Part shown: positions 10,466 through 21,462 of the stretch, one piece after another
Position numbering within the stretch: the first letter of the stretch is position 1
How the letters are laid out: every line of letters begins with the position of its first letter
Notes under the pieces: model-generated
What the model was told of the DNA's origin: nothing
The model's database searches: none
Seen by the model: the letters and a program-made list of their open reading frames with translations, nothing else
Position numbers and translations under genes: made by a program
From: Galerina marginata
Taxonomy: Eukaryota > Basidiomycota > Agaricomycetes > Agaricales > Galerinaceae
Assembly: GCA_023014335.1 (NCBI GenBank)
Contig: JAECYW010000007.1
Span: 1,054,001-1,118,000 of the forward strand
DNA: 64,000 bases
Direction: 5' to 3'

Positions 10466-12459
10466 ATGTTCTCTAGAATATCTCGAACGGTGGCCAGAAG
10501 ATCAGTGGTATCTTCTGTCTCGTCTGTTAATGGATGCCGAACTTTTGTTCAACCGTCGGGAGCCGACAGAGCCAGTGTTGTCGATGTTCCCTCACAGTAT
10601 CAAGAAGACAACCATTTTACGCCACACCCAGGTGAAGAAATTTGGCACTCCAGTATATTTTACGTGCTAATCTTAATAACAGACATGCTTGGTTTCAAAC
10701 TTGATGCTCCTCGCCGTGAAGGGGCAACGGAAAGCAAGACACGACCCATTTACCTTGACATGCAGGTTGCTGTTCTACTTTTGCGATGAAGAACTGCCTA
10801 CTTACAACTATTTCCAGGCCACAACCCCAGTTGACCCACGCGTACTTGATACCATGTTACCTTACATGACGGATCAGTACGGCAACCCTCATAGTCGAAC
10901 CCATGCATATGGGTGGGAGGCTGAACAGGGCGTCGAGGATGCGAGGAAGGTTCGTGTTGAATACGACCACCGTATTGCATCCCTTTGATTGTGTTGCTCT
11001 AGCATGTGGCCGATCTGATTGGTGCAGATGCAAAGGACATTGTGTTCACCTCTGGCGCCACTGAATCTAACAACATGTCCATCAAAGGCGTTGCTCGATT
11101 TCACAAAGAGAAAAAGCGGCATATTATTACTACGCAGACGGTATTTGACTTTTTCTCTTTGTGATTGGGACCTTACCTTTGTACATCAGGAGCACAAATG
11201 TGTTCTTGACTCATGCAGGAAACTTGGGGAAGAGGGTTTTGAAATAACCTACCTGCCGGTCCAGAAAAACGGAGTTATCTCTCTGGAGGAGCTTGAAGCC
11301 ACTATTCGACCCACGACGTCTCTAGTATCAATAATGGCCGTAAACAACGAAACTGGTGTCATCCAACCTTTAAAAGAGATTGGAGCCATTCTTCGAAAAC
11401 ACCGGGGGGTTTACTTCCATACAGATGCCGCTCAGGCCGTTGGAAAAATCCCACTGGACGTCAATGAGATGAACGTTGATCTAATGAGCATCTCTGGGCA
11501 TAAATTGTATGGGCCAAAGGGTATTGGAGCTGCGTATGTTCGAAGAAGGCCGAGGGTCAGGTTAGACCCCATTCTTAGTGGAGGAGGACAAGAACGAGGT
11601 TTGCGTAGTGGCACCGTTCCCGCAGCTTTGGTGGTGGGGCTTGGTGAAGCCGCTCGGATCGCAAAAAAAGAAATGACGGTGAGTACTGAACATTTTGTGA
11701 TACACCTATGATGGATATTTGCACTTTGAATGACGCGAAAGCGTCGAGCTGAGTGGTAACCTTCCTGGCAATTTTTTTGTCCAGGTAGGACCAGCTCCGC
11801 TATGATTGCCGTGCAGGGGTGCTGATTTTCGCGAGCAAGACATCATATTCATACTGAACCCCTTCATCCTTTGAAGACAGATCACGCACATGTGAAAGAA
11901 CTATCTGACCGGCTGATCCAGAAGATCAACGCCAAAGTCGAACACGTTGTGAGAAATGGAGATCCGAATGGTTATGCAGGCTGTGTGAATCTTAGTTTTT
12001 CATATGTTGAAGGTGAAAGCTTGTTGATGGCGTTGAAGGTCAGTCTCTCCATCACAGCTTATGAACTGCGCCTCACTGGATTCCAGGATATCGCACTGTC
12101 GTCGGGTAGTGCTTGTACTTCAGCTTCATTGGAGCCGTCGTATGTTTTACGAGCTCTTGGTGTGTATTGTTTTTCATTCCGTACATATCTACAAATTGAT
12201 TTGCTTGGATTTCAGGTGCGGCAGAAGATATGGCACATTCATCGCTTCGATTTGGTATCGGCCGTTTCACGACGGAGGCCGAAGTCGACTTTGTAGTAGA
12301 ACACATCATCAAGACCGTCCACAAGCTCCGTGAAATGAGGTTGGTTCGCTTTTTTGTCGTTCAGAGGTTGACGCTGACCGACTTCGAAGCCCACTTTGGG
12401 AGATGGTGCAGGAAGGAATTGATATTAATTCGATTGATTGGTCGCAGGCACAACACTAG
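10466..12459 (+). CDS. NFS1: Cysteine desulfurase, mitochondrial (NFS1)
   Basis: Predicted 478-residue PLP enzyme that takes sulfur from cysteine for iron-sulfur cluster assembly and tRNA thiolation. Exons: 10466..10631, 10683..10765, 10818..10949, 11003..11140, 11190..11678, 11877..12038, 12087..12159, 12216..12339, 12390..12459. An Arg/Ser-rich N terminus fits a mitochondrial presequence. Signature motifs: [27 protein letters not shown], the PLP lysine in [24 protein letters not shown], and the catalytic cysteine loop [14 protein letters not shown], ending with [18 protein letters not shown] typical of eukaryotic NFS1. All junctions agree with the family alignment. Intron 5 is 198 bp, about four times the usual length here. 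Confidence 0.96.
11708..11825 (+). other. Possible structured RNA element inside NFS1 intron 5
   Basis: The long intron contains a C-box-like ATGATGG (11708), a perfect 5 bp stem capped by a GAAA tetraloop (GACGC-GAAA-GCGTC, 11732..11745), CTGA at 11749 and CTGA at 11822. This order resembles a C/D snoRNA, but I found no rRNA-complementary guide, so the call is weak. Confidence 0.2.
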
Positions 12460-12620
12460 TTCATTGTTTCTCTTACGTTCAATGTATATGAATATTACTA
12501 TTAGCCAGTCAAAGTTAGTAATGGATGGTCCGTGCCCCCTGGGAAGGCTTGCCACAGAGTATTGATCGAAATTCAAACTCAGATCAAGTTGAATCCCACT
12601 CACCTTATCCTCTTACCACA

Positions 12621-14079
12621 ATGTCCAGGCGTCTCTATCTTGGCAGTAAGGGCCTTCGTCTTCCAAACCTTGCCTTGAACATATGTAAACCCTTTTTTAG
12701 GACTCCCTACTGATGCACGATCCGAAGACGTGTCCAAGTTTTTTGATGGATATGGCCATATCATCGACTGTCGTGTCATGACCGGTGCGTTGCCTTTTTT
12801 ATTATTACTAAATGCGATGGTTTAAGAATCACACTGTTAGGTTTTGGTTTTGTTGAATTCGAGAATGCTAAGGTGAATATTAGTGTATTATGATCAAACG
12901 TGTTTTCTCATTCCTATCTAAGGACGCTGAAGACGCCGTCCACAACTTCAACGGAAAGCCATTCATGGGCACCAAGTGCGCCGGTTCAAATTTTTGAAAT
13001 TTTATATCTAACCTTTTACTTACTGCAGCATTGTTGTTGAGTTTGCGAAAGAAAGTCGTCCTCGTCGTGAGGTTCACGAAGACAGAGGGGCCTATGGGTA
13101 AGGTATTGTGCGACAAGTGAAGTCTTTACTAATCATACTGTTGCGACAGAGCTCCTCGGTCTCGCAGACCCCCTGGGATCCGCCTGATTGTTTCGGGTGT
13201 CTCTCGTGACACAAGCTGGCAGGTACGAATTTTCATTTGGTTTCTCATTATGAATAGGTTGCGTGGCCCTGTCCCGGATCCGTGCCCTTCGTAATACCTA
13301 CCGGAGGCGTCGATATCTGCCGACTATCATGGACTTCCTGCTCTGCTTCGTTATATTGGCCACACATTTGGCGACCCTGAAAATCGTACACCTGGATGGA
13401 CCTGACACTTCCTTACTGCCCATAGGACTTGAAAGACTTCGGCCGTGATGCAGGCAGCGTTTCATTCGCTGACATCGACCGTGATGTTCCCGGGCAAGGG
13501 TAAGCTAGAATTTCAACTGAGTCGCTCTTCCGCTCACCTTTCGGGTTTAGAATACTTGAGTATTTATCCAGAGAGGATGCTGACCGTGCAGTTAAGGACC
13601 TTGACGGAAAGGACCTTCGTGGGAGGCCTGTTCGTGTCACATTCGATGATTCAGTGAGTTTTTGCCATTATTCTATTCAGTGAAGACTTAGAGAAAAGCC
13701 CCAGCGCTCTGGGCCCGATAACTATCGCCGTGACGATCGTCGAGACGATCGTCGCGATGACCGTTACAGGGATGATCGCAATGACAGATACCGTCGGGAC
13801 CGCTCGAGGTCCCCTCCTCGCCGTGGAGAACATGATGATCGTCGTCCGCCCAGGTCTCCACCTTCCAGGAGGGAGGTTGATGATAAAAGGCCTGCAGGGT
13901 ACGAAGATTACCGGCGCGGAGGCTATGATGACCGCAGAGCGCCTGATTTTTATTATGACCGACGTAGGGACGATCAAGACCGCCGCAGAGACGATAGAAG
14001 ACGCGACGACAAAGAAGATCGTTACGACGATAGGCCAAGGCATGCGGCCAATGGTGCCGGTGAAGGATGGTCGCGTTGA
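12621..14079 (+). CDS. SR-type splicing factor with two RRMs and an Arg/Asp-rich tail
   Basis: Predicted 295-residue RNA-binding protein of the SRSF1/Srp2 type, acting in pre-mRNA splicing. Exons: 12621..12645, 12701..12784, 12841..12872, 12923..12975, 13029..13097, 13150..13222, 13426..13499, 13551..13653, 13705..14079. RRM1 starts MSRRLYLGRLPTDAR and has RNP1 as GFGFVEFE; RRM2 starts RLIVSGVSRDTSWQDLKDF, where SWQDLKD replaces the SRSF1 SWQDLKDHM motif, and has LEYLSREDADRAVKDLDG. The last exon encodes a tail of repeated Arg, Asp and Tyr with a few SRSP/SPP motifs, so the RS domain is Asp-rich rather than Ser-rich. The acceptor chosen for the last exon is the one giving a 51 bp intron and continuous frame. 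The intron inside RRM2 is 203 bp and may hold a cassette exon. Confidence 0.88.
13258..13385 (+). other. Candidate poison cassette exon in the SR gene
   Basis: Within the 203 bp intron, an acceptor at 13256..13257 and a donor (GTACAC) at 13386 would define a 128 nt exon. Read in phase it meets TGA at 13378..13380, and its length is not a multiple of three. Inclusion would truncate the protein in RRM2. Confidence 0.35.
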
Positions 14080-14524
14080 GGCGTATTTGCAAAGTTCATG
14101 TGCAGGAAAACGGATGGCGTCCAATGGTTTTCTTTCCCTTCTATACTGGACTTCTCCGATCTTTGTGGTGTTGTCGTTTACCCGGACGTGTACTTCTCTA
14201 TTGGTTGGTCAACACCGCTCGGAGAGGCATAAGGAAAAATTGGCGATCTTTGTGCAAGACGAGGCCCGTCCCAAGGCGACCACGCAACTACCCCGGTCGA
14301 AGGTTAAAGAGCGAACCACACATTCCCGTATGGTCATTGAGCAAACTGTGCCGGATCGCGGTTTTTGGTTATCCACGGGTAAGTTCAAGCCGAAAGTCCA
14401 CGACAGACCTGAAATTGGGCATTTGCATAGATTTGCATTTCCAGGTGCACCAAACAAAGTAAAGGAAGGTATACAATAATCTGTTTTGCAATCCATCGTG
14501 TTCAGTCGTGCTCATGTTGTACTT
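14080..14524. other. Convergent intergenic region
   Basis: Between the stops of the SR gene (+) and TBCE (-). Open frames seen here are short and unsupported; it probably holds both 3' untranslated regions. Confidence 0.5.
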
Positions 14525-16558
14525 TTATTGTACTTGGTATACGATTTGTGAACCACTTTCTACGCCAAGCCAATCTAAGTCTCTAGAATCCTGTTCTGTC
14601 TCTAACTTTGAGAGCAATCTATGTCCCATGCGCAACCAAAATGTGATCTTTGTAGAGCGTACATCATACTTGAGAGACTTGCATAGTTTCAAACGCAGGA
14701 TACGTAGGGTCATCGTCGGCAGAACACGAAGTATAGTTTCGGGAGGGCTCTGAAATGCTTCTCCGTTTTGCTCCATTGACTCGTCGTAACGAAAAAGTTG
14801 TAAATCTGGTCTTGGTCTAGGTCATGGGTTTCGCAAAAAGCTTTGAAGACACAAACCTATAAGATGGTTGCTCAGTTTATTTTGTATGTTTTGTTGTTTC
14901 TGTATTTCATCGGGTTTACCGTGCCCTTGCCGCCTGTAAATACCCTGACAGAGAATTCAAAAGCCGGACTGACTTTTGCACAGGTTGTCCCAATGGTAGT
15001 GAGCCTTGCTTCTAACCTCGTCTGGAACGATTCCCTGTTGAATAATATGTGACATGTAGAAAAGTTCGGAGTCGGCCCGCTCTCGGGAGGATATCTAGAT
15101 AAAGGTCCAGCAAGAGGAACCAAGCAGTATTTAATGACTCACAGAGGCGCCATCTAATGTCATAAGAGATGGAATCCTGGCAATCAAGAAAGGTCGCGCT
15201 TGCTTTCCGAGTTCGCCATCTCCATAAAGATAAAGATAGCCTCAGCACGAACAGTTTCAAAGAGGACAATGGCATCTGTCTTTACCGTTCACGAGTGGGT
15301 TCCCAGTCATCATCAGTGTCTCCAGAGAAGGAAGCCAGCACGACAGCGCATCTATTGCTTCCCACGAATTGATGCGATTCTCTGATAATGAGAGATATTT
15401 GAGACCGTGTAGGCAGTCTGAAGGAGACTCGGGGAAGGGGATATTTTCGATATTATTGGACGTCAAGACAACACGCTGTAAACTTGACATATGGTAATGA
15501 TGATAATATTGTAATAAGCGATATTAAAACAGACGACATACGATTTGTATTCTGTTAGAGCAGTGCAGATATGCGTCCAGTCGGAGCAGTGGTTGGTATC
15601 CAGATTGAAAACTTCGACGACGGAGTTGAGTTGGTTCTGAGGCTTATCACCGCAAAGTCGAGTAAGCTGATTATAGCCCAATTCAATGACTCGAAGCTGG
15701 GGTATGAACGACATGATAGTTTGCACATCTGTCCAATCCATTAAGGTGTCATTTAGCTGGATCTCTGTCAGCTTCCGAAAAGAGGCAGTCAACCAATCAT
15801 AAGTCGTAGGCATTTGAAGGCGGGTGCGACTGTTGGTGCGGAAATCCAGCTTGAGAAAAAGATATTTCAGTTCGACTCACTTCAGCGAAAGTCTTTGCAG
15901 TGAAGGCAGCTCCTGGACAATCTGTGCCACTGTTTCCCAGCTGGGCAATAGATTCTGAGAAAGATCCAAACCCCGGACATCTTTCTAAAATTGAAGAAAT
16001 GATTTTTAATGATGAATGATGATGCTCACTAGGACAAGTTTTCGATATCTCTCCTGGAGGATCTCCCTTCACGATATTGGCCATATCCAGACTGACTTCG
16101 CGCAAACGATCTAAACGGGAGAATTTCTCCCTGATTTTGTCCAGAGACACTGCTTCGACCTGAATGGCACCTTGAGAAGATCCGAGGGTGACTGTTTCCT
16201 GGGTATCCGATCCATGGAGAGTTTCAATATATTTTGCTGACAGAGCCTGAAGAAACGATACACCGTATAGAATGTGCGGCGATGGCCTGATGAATGACCC
16301 TGAAGTTTTAAATCTGCAGTCCGAGGATCACCTTGGGTACGGAAAAGGATTTGAAAGCAATTTGTAGCCCAGGGCTTACCGGCAAGTAAAATAGAATTTA
16401 CCGTCCTTGCGTCCGTCGTGTTTGCCGCGTTCTGGGTTGTCCCATTCGACGCCTAGCCACTGCCCACGAGTGTTGTCGACAGGGCCAACATACCTAATTG
16501 TTCCAAGATGGTCATTGTAACTGATACGAGTACCGACAGAGGGAATATGGGTGTCCAT
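14525..16558 (-). CDS. TBCE: Tubulin-specific chaperone E (TBCE/Pac2)
   Basis: Predicted 531-residue cofactor E, which with cofactors C and D builds and dismantles the alpha/beta-tubulin dimer. Exons: 16380..16558, 16030..16313, 15881..15980, 15542..15829, 15286..15482, 15143..15219, 14974..15094, 14857..14925, 14525..14805. Domains in order: N-terminal CAP-Gly (GTIRYVGPVDNTRGQWLGVEWD, about residues 18-60), a leucine-rich repeat block (VRGLDLSQNLLPSW, LRVIELGYNQLT, LKYLSLSENRI, about 150-370), and a C-terminal ubiquitin-like domain ending RDLDWLGVESGSQIVY. Length matches human TBCE (527). The intron 15220..15285 has an alternative acceptor that would add several residues. Its start codon is 155 bp from that of the divergent HIBCH gene. 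Confidence 0.9.
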
Positions 16559-16713
16559 AAGAAAGATGTTCGTCGCTGACTAGGATCGTTGATGGGAAAA
16601 CCCTAACCTCATAGCGGAGCTCCGACTGGCCACCTTTTGCTCCCGACTTCAACATTCGTCTCCGTCGGAAGCCGCGTCGAATCACGTCTTCATCGCAGTG
16701 AAGTCAGTTCTAT

Positions 16714-18605
16714 ATGTTGGCTACAGCTATCCGCGGCAGGATGTCTCGCGGTGCTGTTCGCGCAGCAACTCAACGAACAACAGCCATTGGCCAGCATATG
16801 ATGTCAACCACCACCACTCCATCCAACCCATCCGAGGTAAGGGTCAGACCGAAATGCCAGCCCTGTTTATTCACGTCCATATGAAACTTGCAGCCAACCG
16901 TTTTGTTTGAATCCAACTCTTCTGCGCGAACGTATATTCTCAACAGACCGGGAAAACTAAATGCACTTAACGACAATATGCTATCTACCCTACGACCAAA
17001 AATTGAGGTTCGTTTCAAAAAAAAATTATTTGACTTTAGAGGTTCATTGATTCGAATGGCATTAGGAGTGGAGCACTTCCGATCTCTGCGGGACTATTGT
17101 TGGGCGAGGGGCTGGACGCGCATTTTGCGCCGGGGGTGACGTAGCAGGTTTGGCTAAAACGACCTCCTTGGGCAAGAGACGAGTCTAAACATTGACGTAG
17201 GTGTCGTCAAGAACGCGGCAGATCCTGCCACACTTCCCCTTGCGATTGAGTTCTTCCAACGAGAGTGGGTTTTTATTTTGTTGTTCTGTTTGCTATTTTT
17301 GAATTGAGGGACCTTTCCATTAAACAGATTTGAATTAGACTTTATTCTTGCGGCTCTGAAAAAGCCTTACGTTGCCATATTGGATGGAATGACTAGTGAG
17401 TCTCCGGTCACTATCTTAATTGACATACGATTCTGACTCACCCTGACCATTAGTGGGAGGGGGGGTTGGACTTGCGGCAAATGCGCCATTCCGAGTCGCC
17501 ACCGAGAAGACCGTCTTTGCGATGCCTGAGACTAAAATAGGCTACTGTCCGGACGTTGGCGGCAGCTTTTTTCTCTCGAGGTTGGACGGCGAAATTGGAA
17601 CATATCTTGCCCTTACATCGGACACCTTGTCTGGGAGAGCCGTTTTGTAAGCCGATGAGCAATCTTTCCTCGGTTTCCGACCTCAATACTTTTCCCCAGC
17701 GAGCATGGTTTTGCAACACATTTCATTCCATCAAAGAGAATCCCTATCCTCCTCGACCGGCTTGCTGAGCTAGACCAACCCCATGCAAGTCTCGTAGATC
17801 GTACTATTGAAGATCTTTCGGCAGAACGCGAACCGAGTGAACCTCCTGCCCCACTCACGGGAGCAAAGCGGGTAGCACTGGATTATGCCTTCCGTCACAA
17901 CACCGTCGAGGAAATTGTGAAAGACCTTGAGATCTTCGCTCAGAGTGAGGACATGGAAGTCGCGCAATGGGCCACCAATACTTTGACAATGCTTCATCTG
18001 CGTAGTCCCACAAGTCTCAAGGTTGCATTGGAGGCCATTCGTCGAGGATCGAAATTATCTCTTCTTCAAGCGCTGGACATGGAACTCAAAATAGCGACGG
18101 CATTTTGCGTGAGTTACTAGGCTATATTGTACCTTTTGACTTCCACTCATTCCACTAATAGCGAGGTGCAAGTTCAGATTTCATTACTGGTGTTCAGGCT
18201 GTGATTGTCCAGAAGCTTAAGGAGAGACCTGGATGGTCTCCTTCCACATTGGAGGATGTCACTCCCGACATTATTTCAAGGTTTTTCGACCCAAAGTCTT
18301 CTTTCTTGACACCGGCCCCTTCCCTCAGCGTCCCGGCGGAACTGACCTCAGGCACCATTTCAAACCCGTTCAAGTACGTCTTGCCTACTGAAGAAGAGAT
18401 CGGTTCAGTGGTAACCGGTTCTCACGCGTCCGGCGGAGGACTGGCCTTTCGTTTCGATGAGTTACTGGCTAGATTTGCGGAGCTGCGTCCGGGGAAGATG
18501 GGGGTCAAGGAAAAGTTGTTGGAAGTTGTTCAACGAAGGTGCGAATTGACAGACAACCAGGATGGTAATCGGGTGTGGCTGAAGTGGAAGCACCAAGCGA
18601 AATGA
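16714..18605 (+). CDS. HIBCH: 3-hydroxyisobutyryl-CoA hydrolase, mitochondrial
   Basis: Predicted 498-residue enoyl-CoA hydratase/isomerase superfamily enzyme that hydrolyses 3-hydroxyisobutyryl-CoA in valine breakdown. Exons: 16714..16836, 16894..17007, 17066..17147, 17201..17264, 17328..17395, 17454..17646, 17700..18108, 18162..18605. The first exon gives an Arg-, Thr- and Ala-rich mitochondrial leader. Diagnostic motifs: [26 protein letters not shown] (oxyanion hole), [48 protein letters not shown], and the C-terminal [20 protein letters not shown] characteristic of HIBCH. Length equals yeast Ehd3 (500). No odd features beyond dense introns. Confidence 0.94.
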
Positions 18606-19484
18606 GTGCCCACTGCTCACTGGGGTGTAGAAGCCTTGCGCCAACTATTGGCGGGAATAGAAATATCCGATCAAGTGTGGCTCGGAGTGACTGACCTAAA
18701 AAGTCAAGAGATCCACAGATAACAAAGCAAAAGGATGAGCGCTGGAGACCCTTTAGGACGTGAGGCCCAAACGCGATCGAAACGGGAAGGAGCGCGGTCG
18801 AAAATAGAGATCCTCTTGTGGCAACAAGGGTCGGGCACGTTGCCCTGCACATGTAGATGGACCTCCGGATCGGTTTCACGGGTTGTGGGCGCAAGACTAA
18901 ATCGCAGTGCGCTGTTCCTGAGTTCGATCATATTTGCACAAGCACATCAACTCGCGAAAATGCAAATCGCCGAGAAAATAAAACCATCGAAGGCACTAGA
19001 CTCAAGATGGCTATTCAAAGAAAACAAACGTCGTCATATCTCCAATAAACGAAATGGCGAGATATCGCCGATATATATTGGATCTAGATACAAGTACGAG
19101 TGACAGCCTGACATAGCGCAGCAGCACAGAGTTGTTACCAGCAAAGAAAAACCAGTCAATCAAGAAGATAATTGATTGGCATGGAGGTGCGTGGGAACCC
19201 GAGATATATCGAGCATTCTGCTTTGAAAGATCCAGTCAACGGAGCTAAGACTTGAGATTAGATTTCAGCGCTGCCTCCAATGGCGGGTCCCGGACACAGG
19301 CAAAACGGAATCTTGTCCGACAAGGGGCAATACAATCCAGGGATCCAGAGCCGTTCCGTTGGAAGATGAATCGTCTTTTTTTCCTCTTTGATGTGGCGTT
19401 AACTTTTTTTCTCTATTTCTATAAGAACCTAATCCAAAACGTTTAAACAGCTCATTCCTGGTCGCCACCCAGTGTCCATACGCG
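18606..19484. other. Intergenic with a doubtful 122-codon frame
   Basis: An open frame at 18735..19103 (+) begins MSAGDPLGREAQTRSKRE and another frame from about 18860 continues protein-like (PEFDHICTSTSTREN). Joined, they might be a small or frame-broken gene, but I recognise no family and see no convincing splice sites. Confidence 0.25.
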
Positions 19485-20981
19485 ATGGATATCGTCAACG
19501 TCCTGCAGACACCACCCATCTTTTTCCGCCTCTTTTTCAAGCTCGCCCTCTCCCTCTTCAACTCGACCATCAATGTCAACTACAAGGTCGCTCCTGAATG
19601 GCGCTCACAGAGTTCCTATGACATTGATACGCGCTCCGGCTTCTTCCCTCCCAAACCTCTGGAGCCACTGTCTGCGGAGTACAGCATCTGGGAGGACGCG
19701 CTCCGCGACGCCAATGGGAATCTCAGCCTAGCCGAAGATGAATCGGAGGAGGCTATCGAGAAACGTGCCTTCGGAGAACAGTGGAGATCAAATATTGTGT
19801 CGGTTAGTTTTTTTCCCTTTGTGACGTTTCCATGAGACCGTGTTTGACCATCGCGTTCTTTCATATAGTGGCCTGTTCTTGATACGACACCCCTTCACGA
19901 TGACCTGCGTCGTTTACAACGCGCACATATGGTTCTCGCATGGCTCGTCAATTTTTATGTTCACTCAATGCCACGGGCCGAAGGATGCCCTTCCATCGTC
20001 CCAAAAACCTTGGCGGTCCCGTTGGTCCAAATATCCCGTCAGCTGGGCTTCGCTCCTGTCCTGACATTCGCGGACACTGTTCTTTGGAATTGGGAACTCG
20101 TAAATCCAGAGCAACCCCTATCCATCGACAATATGCGATTTCTTAATTTGTTTTCAGGAACAGATGACGAACGGAATTTTTATCAAACTTCTGCAAGGGC
20201 CGAATTACGTGGGGTAGAGATCTTGCGCATCATAGATGATTATAACTCCCTCCCAAACGTTTCTGACCTGACTTCCATCTCGAAAGTTGGGAGAGACCTC
20301 AATCGCCTAGCAGGAACTATAGAAGGCATCGGTGAAATCATCCAGTCCGTTCGCCCACTATGCGACCCACACGTTTTTTATTGGGACATTCGGCCGTGGT
20401 TCGAAGGTAGCGATGCGAAAGGCCCAACCGAACCTGGCTGGATTTACGAGGGCGTTGACGCGTCTGAACCTCTAGATCTCAGTGGGCCATCGGCTGGCCA
20501 AAGTAGCGTGATGCATGCGCTCGATATCTTCCTGGCCGTTGATCACAAGCTGCGCGAGAGGCGTTATCCGACGCCTTCACCAGAAAATAAGCGAGCCGAC
20601 CTTGGATTCATGGAGAGAATGAGAAGATACATGCCGGGGAAACATCAGGATTATCTCAAACGGCTTTCAGCTACCCCGTGTTCTGTTCGCGAGGTCGCTC
20701 AATCGATACCTGCCCTTCGTGACCCCTACGATTCCGCGGTGACAGCACTGAAGCGGCTTCGAGATAACCACATTCGCATTGCTTGTCTGTATGTTGTAAC
20801 AATGTCTCGATCCACGCCTGGCGCTCGGGGCGGGTGCCCCGCAAGTGCTATGATCGATCGCCTTCACGCTGCCAGGATTTCCGGGAATGGCCCTGTCCGT
20901 GGAACAGGGGGGAATGAACTCTCTGTGCTCCTCAAGGCTGGGCGCGACGCGACCAGGCGGGCCATCTTGAAGGCGAACTGA
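19485..20981 (+). CDS. IDO: Indoleamine 2,3-dioxygenase
   Basis: Predicted 476-residue haem dioxygenase that opens the indole ring of tryptophan, the first step of the kynurenine route to NAD. Two exons (19485..19802, 19869..20981) with one 66 bp intron, far fewer than neighbouring genes. Motifs: FWPVLDTTPLHDDL-like segment after the intron (WPVLDTTPLHDDLRR), YWDIRPWFEGS, GPSAGQSSVMHALDIFL, ERMRRYMPGKHQDYLKRL, SVREVAQSIPALRDPYD, and HIRIACLYV, where His407 corresponds to the proximal haem ligand. The C-terminal GTGGNELSVLLKAGRDAT is typical of fungal IDOs. Complete and probably active. Confidence 0.95.
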
Positions 20982-21462
20982 CGCTAAACCCAGAGGAGAT
21001 GCACGGGACGTCAGATGTTTCTTGCTGTGACATGATTTTTATTTGCTTTCGATTTCGATTGACACTTGCCAATTGCTTTTCCATAGTTACATATACATAT
21101 ATACTATAGTAGCGACAGATGAACTACATAATTTGCATAGGGATGTAATTACACGTACCATACATACAGCCGAGAAATCATTACTCCACATAGTGGCTTA
21201 AAATTCGGATCGTCGACACCTGAGTTTCGGAAAGGCGAAGGAACCGCCGAAGTTTACAGTTCTGTCAACCAGGGCAAAGGAACGATGAAGTACTGCTAGG
21301 CCCGTGCCAGTAGAAGCAGCAGACAATCTCCGCCGGGCGTTTGACAAAGGGGATACGGACTTGCGTCTTTTTCTTTCTTGCGCTGACATAGAAACGCGTA
21401 GGGTCACATTGCGTCACGCGACTATCTTGTTCTCCGCGAAACTGCAGTCAACCTCCATGACA
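20982..21462. other. Intergenic, AT-rich
   Basis: Includes a TA-rich stretch near 21090-21110 just after IDO, probably its 3' region. The right end leads into the RPA1 pseudogene without a recognisable start. Confidence 0.45.

Noticed and set aside
13651..14479. Long open frames on both strands (249 and 157 codons) over the SR-protein tail
   Set aside because: They are alternate-frame readings of the Arg/Asp-codon repeats in the last SR exon; the repeat suppresses stops in several frames.
16598..16606. Telo-box-like AAACCCTAA in the TBCE/HIBCH promoter
   Set aside because: A single short match with no second copy or known role in these genes; likely chance.
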